DNA from: CBDFNC01 sp965249895
GTDB taxonomy: Bacteria; Pseudomonadota; Gammaproteobacteria; Enterobacterales; CBDFNC01
DNA length: 64,000 nt
Direction of reading: 5' to 3'
NCBI GenBank assembly: GCA_965249895.1
Contig: CBDFNC010000003.1
Coordinates: forward strand, 124,001 to 188,000
Of the stretch, positions 60,961-64,000 are shown piece by piece. Position 1 is the stretch's first letter. The number at the start of each line of letters is the position of its first letter. Below the pieces are notes generated by a model. That model did no database searches, had not been told where the DNA came from, and saw only the letters and a program-made list of their open reading frames with translations. Position numbers and translations under genes: made by a program.

Positions 60961-61563
60961 ATGGATATAAAACTCGACGAACTGGAAAAAGCGGCTGTCT
61001 ACAAATTAATGACACAGTCAATTATTCCCCGCCCGGTAGCCTGGGTGTTGTCCAAGCACGAAACCGGAAGCCTTAATCTGGCGCCTTTTTCCTATTTCTC
61101 TCCGGTTTCCAGCACGCCGCCATTGCTGATGATCTCAGCCGGGCGCAAGCCAGATGGCAGTTACAAAGACACTAAGAACAATATCGAAGACAACGATCAC
61201 TTTGTGGTACATATAGCCCATGTGGGTCAAGCCGACGATATGACCAAAACCTCCAATAATATCGCTCCCCATGAATCTGAAGTTAAGTTGATTGAAGCAG
61301 AAACAACTGAATTTGAAGGCTTTCCATTACCCAGGTTAAAAGATGCCCCCATAGCCCTCGGCTGTAAGCGCCACACCATAGTGACTATGGGTGAAGGTCC
61401 CCAGGCGGTCATTTTCGGCGAAATCACCCATGCTTATGTGCGCGATGATCTGGTAGGTGAAAAAAACAAAATAGATATGCGCAAGCTAAACCCTATCTCC
61501 CGCCTCGGGGGTAACTTTTACGCCGAATTAGGCGAGTTCCACCCTGTTATCAAACCCAAATAA
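60961..61563 (+). CDS. Flavin reductase-like FMN-binding split-barrel protein
   Basis: 200 residues. Features of the flavin reductase-like domain: SIIPRPVAWVLSKHETGSLNLAPFSYFSPVSSTPPLLMIS near 15-55 and FGEITHAYVRDDLV near 150. FMN is likely bound. AGGAATTTC precedes ATG 60961. Only 1 bp separates its stop from the glycosyltransferase-like gene, so they form an operon. Reaction partner unknown. Confidence 0.86.
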   Translation: MDIKLDELEKAAVYKLMTQSIIPRPVAWVLSKHETGSLNLAPFSYFSPVSSTPPLLMISAGRKPDGSYKDTKNNIEDNDHFVVHIAHVGQADDMTKTSNNIAPHESEVKLIEAETTEFEGFPLPRLKDAPIALGCKRHTIVTMGEGPQAVIFGEITHAYVRDDLVGEKNKIDMRKLNPISRLGGNFYAELGEFHPVIKPK

Positions 61564-61564
61564 C

Positions 61565-62668
61565 ATGCATATCTGTTTCTCTGTTACCGCTCATGGTTTT
61601 GGCCACGCCGCGATTTCTTCCGCCGTTATTGCCGAAATCATGGCGTGTTCGCCACATATACAGTGTTCAATCCTGTCCAGAGTGCCCAAAGCTTACTTTG
61701 CCAGCCGGTTACCTAAGCCATTTACTCTGCTGGAGGTTGGCTCAGACTTTGGCATGGTTAGCCCTACTGCCATAGATATAGATATTGGTGCCAGTGGGCA
61801 AAAGTATGCGGCGCTATTAGCCAACTGGGATGAACTGGTTGCTACCGAGAAGCATGCCCTAAGACAACTAAAACCAGATTTAGTGGTAGCTAACATTTCC
61901 CCAATTTGCCTTGCGGCCGCCAGTGATTTGGGTATTCCTGCGGTGAGCCTGGCGCCGTTTAACTGGTCTCAGATTTATCGCCGCTATTGTAATGATCGCC
62001 CCGACGCTGCTCAGTTACTGGAGAAACTGGACCAGTCATATCAAAGCGTACTGGCTGCTGTTAAGCCGATGCCTCATGTCCCTGATGTTAAATTAGCCGA
62101 ACTGGAGCAGGAAGTAGGTCCCATTAGCAGACGAGGTAACTGCTACCGCCGACAATTGCTGGAACAACTGCCCGATAACATCCGTAAACTGGGTTTGCTG
62201 GCGCTGGGAGGGGTCTCACTACCTGTGAACCTGAATTTATGGCCTGAGGTGGACACCTGGTTTTGGTTGGTGGACCAGGCACCGCCCGATCATCGTAAAG
62301 ATATGCTGGAGTTTAAACAAACGGGTATCAAAATATTGGATCTGATATCCAGTGTCGACCTGGTGATAACCAAACCCGGTTATGGCACTTATACCGAAAT
62401 AGCACTGGCTGGCACTAAGGCCATTACTCTGGCCCGAGCGGACTGGCCGGAAACCCCTTATTTAAACCGGTTTTTAAGCCAGCATGTAAGCTGTGCCGAG
62501 ATAACCAGAGATCAACTGGTTCACGAAGAATTTACCCAGGCTATTCAGCGGGTAGATAGCACGAATAATCCAATCGCAAAACCTTGTCAAGTTGGCGCCG
62601 AACAGTGTGCCCGACTACTTATCCGGCTGACCCAAAAGCACAACCGTATCAACAAAAAGTCAAAATAA
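61565..62668 (+). CDS. Glycosyltransferase-like (GT-B / UDP-sugar-transferase fold) protein
   Basis: 367 residues. The N-terminus HICFSVTAHGFGHAAISSAVIAEI is a Rossmann-type GT-B start, and the C-terminal donor-site region is ISSVDLVITKPGYGTYTEIALAGTKAITLARADWPETPYLNRFLSQH, with a glycine-rich loop after a conserved acid. This resembles MurG/UGT-like enzymes. The acceptor is unknown. No ribosome binding site is needed if it is coupled to the flavin-reductase gene 1 bp upstream. Confidence 0.75.
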   Translation: MHICFSVTAHGFGHAAISSAVIAEIMACSPHIQCSILSRVPKAYFASRLPKPFTLLEVGSDFGMVSPTAIDIDIGASGQKYAALLANWDELVATEKHALRQLKPDLVVANISPICLAAASDLGIPAVSLAPFNWSQIYRRYCNDRPDAAQLLEKLDQSYQSVLAAVKPMPHVPDVKLAELEQEVGPISRRGNCYRRQLLEQLPDNIRKLGLLALGGVSLPVNLNLWPEVDTWFWLVDQAPPDHRKDMLEFKQTGIKILDLISSVDLVITKPGYGTYTEIALAGTKAITLARADWPETPYLNRFLSQHVSCAEITRDQLVHEEFTQAIQRVDSTNNPIAKPCQVGAEQCARLLIRLTQKHNRINKKSK

Positions 62669-62726
62669 ACACGACATATTATGTCTGATAACTTAGAGGG
62701 ACATCAGCCAAGATAAAGAGGGTGTT

Positions 62727-63503
62727 ATGCCGGGAAATCCATTTGAGCAGATCAAATCTGGCCACGTCATTTTATTAATGCTTATTTCGTTGCTGACGCC
62801 TTTCCTCTTCGCCGTTGAAGGTGAGCTCAGCTTAGCCCTTGCCGGGGTTATTTGTTACCTGTTGGCGGCATCCGTCTTATTGCTGCTGGCCAGAAAAAAC
62901 CTGGCTGACTTTCAAGCCATAATGGGGAATACACCAAGCTCTTCTGAAGTGATTAAGTATGGCGCATTGGGCATTCCAATGGTGGCATTATCGATCCTGA
63001 CCATATACCTGTTTTTTTATCCCCTCTCTTATATTGCTCCAGAGTTTGTCACCAGCTGGTTACTAGAATTCCCTGCAACTTTTAGCCGGGGTGAAGGCAT
63101 GTATATCCTGGCCATGATTATATTAGCTCCCGTGGTTGAAGAGTTTGTATTCAGAGGTTTCCTTCTAAACAACCTGACCGCCAGATTTGGCACTACAACC
63201 GCAATTGCACTGTCTTCATGTTTATTCGCCATTTTACATACCGATATTTTGGGGTCCTTTTTATTCGCAGTATTGCTCTCACTTGTCTATATCAAAACCC
63301 GCTCCCTCTATGGCCCAATATTGATTCATATGGCTAACAATATGATCGCCGTGAGCTGGGAATATTTAGCTTATACAGAAAACGAGCACTACACCCTGGA
63401 GTTATTTCGGGAGGAGTGGTGGACGGTTGTAATTGCACTTTTGATTATCGCCCCCTGCTGCTACTGGATGCGTAATTCCCCCCTGTCAGGGAGTTACTGC
63501 TAA
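62727..63503 (+). CDS. CPBP-family intramembrane metalloprotease
   Basis: 258 residues, about eight helices. CPBP motifs: VVEEFVFRGFLLNNL (EExxxR) near 140, FAILHTDILGSF (motif 2) near 170 and ILIHMANNMIAV (HxxxN/B) near 202. Such proteins are prenyl-endopeptidase-like or bacteriocin-immunity-like. The role here is unknown. AGAGGG precedes ATG 62727. Confidence 0.88.
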   Translation: MPGNPFEQIKSGHVILLMLISLLTPFLFAVEGELSLALAGVICYLLAASVLLLLARKNLADFQAIMGNTPSSSEVIKYGALGIPMVALSILTIYLFFYPLSYIAPEFVTSWLLEFPATFSRGEGMYILAMIILAPVVEEFVFRGFLLNNLTARFGTTTAIALSSCLFAILHTDILGSFLFAVLLSLVYIKTRSLYGPILIHMANNMIAVSWEYLAYTENEHYTLELFREEWWTVVIALLIIAPCCYWMRNSPLSGSYC

Positions 63504-63667
63504 GACACTATCAGAATTCCATCTCTGTTACGGAGCAGCAGCAAGAACCTGACAACAAGTAAGTAATAGTAAATTGCCCCAATTGCAAAACACGGATGAC
63601 CCGGGGTAACACGAGGGGATATCCTGCCATTTTTATCCAGCCCCAAGCGTTTTACCCTAAGCAATAT

Positions 63668-64000
63668 TCACCCTTCTAAAGGGAACACCTTATCTACTTC
63701 CGCCGGTATATGCGGTCTGCCCCTGGGGTTTAGCGCCGCCGCAACAACCAGGGCATCCAACACTAACTTTTTGTCTGACAAGCGCACCACCCTTTGCCGA
63801 AAGGCAAACCTTACTTTGGAAGGCCGCATAGGCTCGACTTCCACACAGAATTTGTCACCACTTGTAAGAGATGCTTTATAGTCCATTTCTGCCCGCACCA
63901 GGACAAGGTGAATACCTTGCTTTGCCAGCTGGGCGAAATCTATCCCCTGCTCAAGCAGAAATTCATGCCTGGCATGCTCCAGGTAGTTAAAATAAACCCC
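63668..64000 (-). CDS. 4HBT-family acyl-CoA thioesterase (5' end outside window)
   Basis: The minus-strand frame is open from the window edge through GVYFNYLEHARHEFLLEQGIDFAQLAKQGIHLVLVRAEMD to the stop at 63668, so the first tens of residues are missing. The segment YFNYLEHARHEFL with a downstream ASLTSGDKFCVEVEP pattern is a hot-dog-fold thioesterase of the YbgC/4HBT type. It likely hydrolyses acyl-CoA thioesters. An internal GTG at 63898 is not the real start. Confidence 0.82.
   Translation of the reverse strand, partial: GVYFNYLEHARHEFLLEQGIDFAQLAKQGIHLVLVRAEMDYKASLTSGDKFCVEVEPMRPSKVRFAFRQRVVRLSDKKLVLDALVVAAALNPRGRPHIPAEVDKVFPLEG

Overview
The window reads as chromosome of a marine-type gammaproteobacterium, most likely in the Alteromonadales sphere. 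This is inferred from E. coli-like AroG, RsuA, TopB, PdxJ and YegD proteins alongside CsrB-type sRNAs, an EAL protein paired with a cupredoxin, a PEP-CTERM protein and a Cti fatty-acid isomerase. No rRNA, tRNA or CRISPR array was found. Gene density is high and most genes look intact. Decay is also visible: one complete IS630-type insertion sequence, four gene remnants at three loci, a MITE-like insert, and several recent tandem duplications.

Layout. 1-4.7 kb: a YnfM-type MFS exporter (cut by the left edge) with a divergent LysR gene, a PAP2 phosphatase behind a duplicated 67-bp segment, YegD (Hsp70-like) and a small ORF. 4.7-10.6 kb (minus): a three-gene chaperone-usher fimbrial operon (DUF4402 pilin, chaperone, usher with an unusual SPOR-like C-terminus), then a periplasmic binding/Cache-like protein. 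10.7-14.6 kb: topB, a small unknown gene and a GntP permease. 14.6-17.45 kb has no ordinary housekeeping CDS. It holds two minus-strand CsrB/RsmY-type regulatory RNAs separated by an IS630-family element that also carries an AbrB-like gene, plus a short plus-strand unit encoding a 34-residue peptide. 17.45-24 kb: a translationally coupled cupredoxin/EAL/beta-barrel operon, then a divergent LysR and Bcr/CflA exporter pair. 24-31.5 kb: truncated epimerase and LysR remnants, a UPF0149 protein, a response-regulator pseudogene with a MITE-like insert, a DUF533 protein, a HIT protein, Cti, a 57-bp repeat array copied from the 3' end of a small membrane-protein gene, and a retropepsin-like periplasmic protein.

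31.5-38.1 kb: a MATE exporter, then TetR, an ABC1/UbiB-like kinase and a run of small membrane, SnoaL-like, DUF4345 and DUF2867 proteins. A 562-bp tandem duplication in this run has built a chimeric, membrane-anchored SnoaL protein. 38.1-47.9 kb: a GAF-PAS-GGDEF-EAL protein, pdxJ, a MOSC/ferredoxin-reductase pseudogene, a deformylase-like gene with a diaminopropionate ammonia-lyase-like gene and a divergent Lrp gene, a GNAT protein, a SemiSWEET-like protein and rsuA. 48-57.3 kb: aroG, an unknown protein, then a siderophore uptake operon (TonB receptor, binding protein, FecCD permease, ATPase, DUF2218) next to a two-component system, with Fur-box-like palindromes in front of both. 57.5-64 kb: DUF6572, HD hydrolase, PEP-CTERM, an SDR-RibD-type deaminase fusion, flavin reductase, glycosyltransferase-like and CPBP protease genes, and a thioesterase gene cut by the right edge.

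The most notable signal is the noncoding stretch at 14.6-17.0 kb. Its minus strand carries about 15 and 7 GGA motifs, each ending in a GC-rich terminator, as expected of CsrA-sequestering RNAs.
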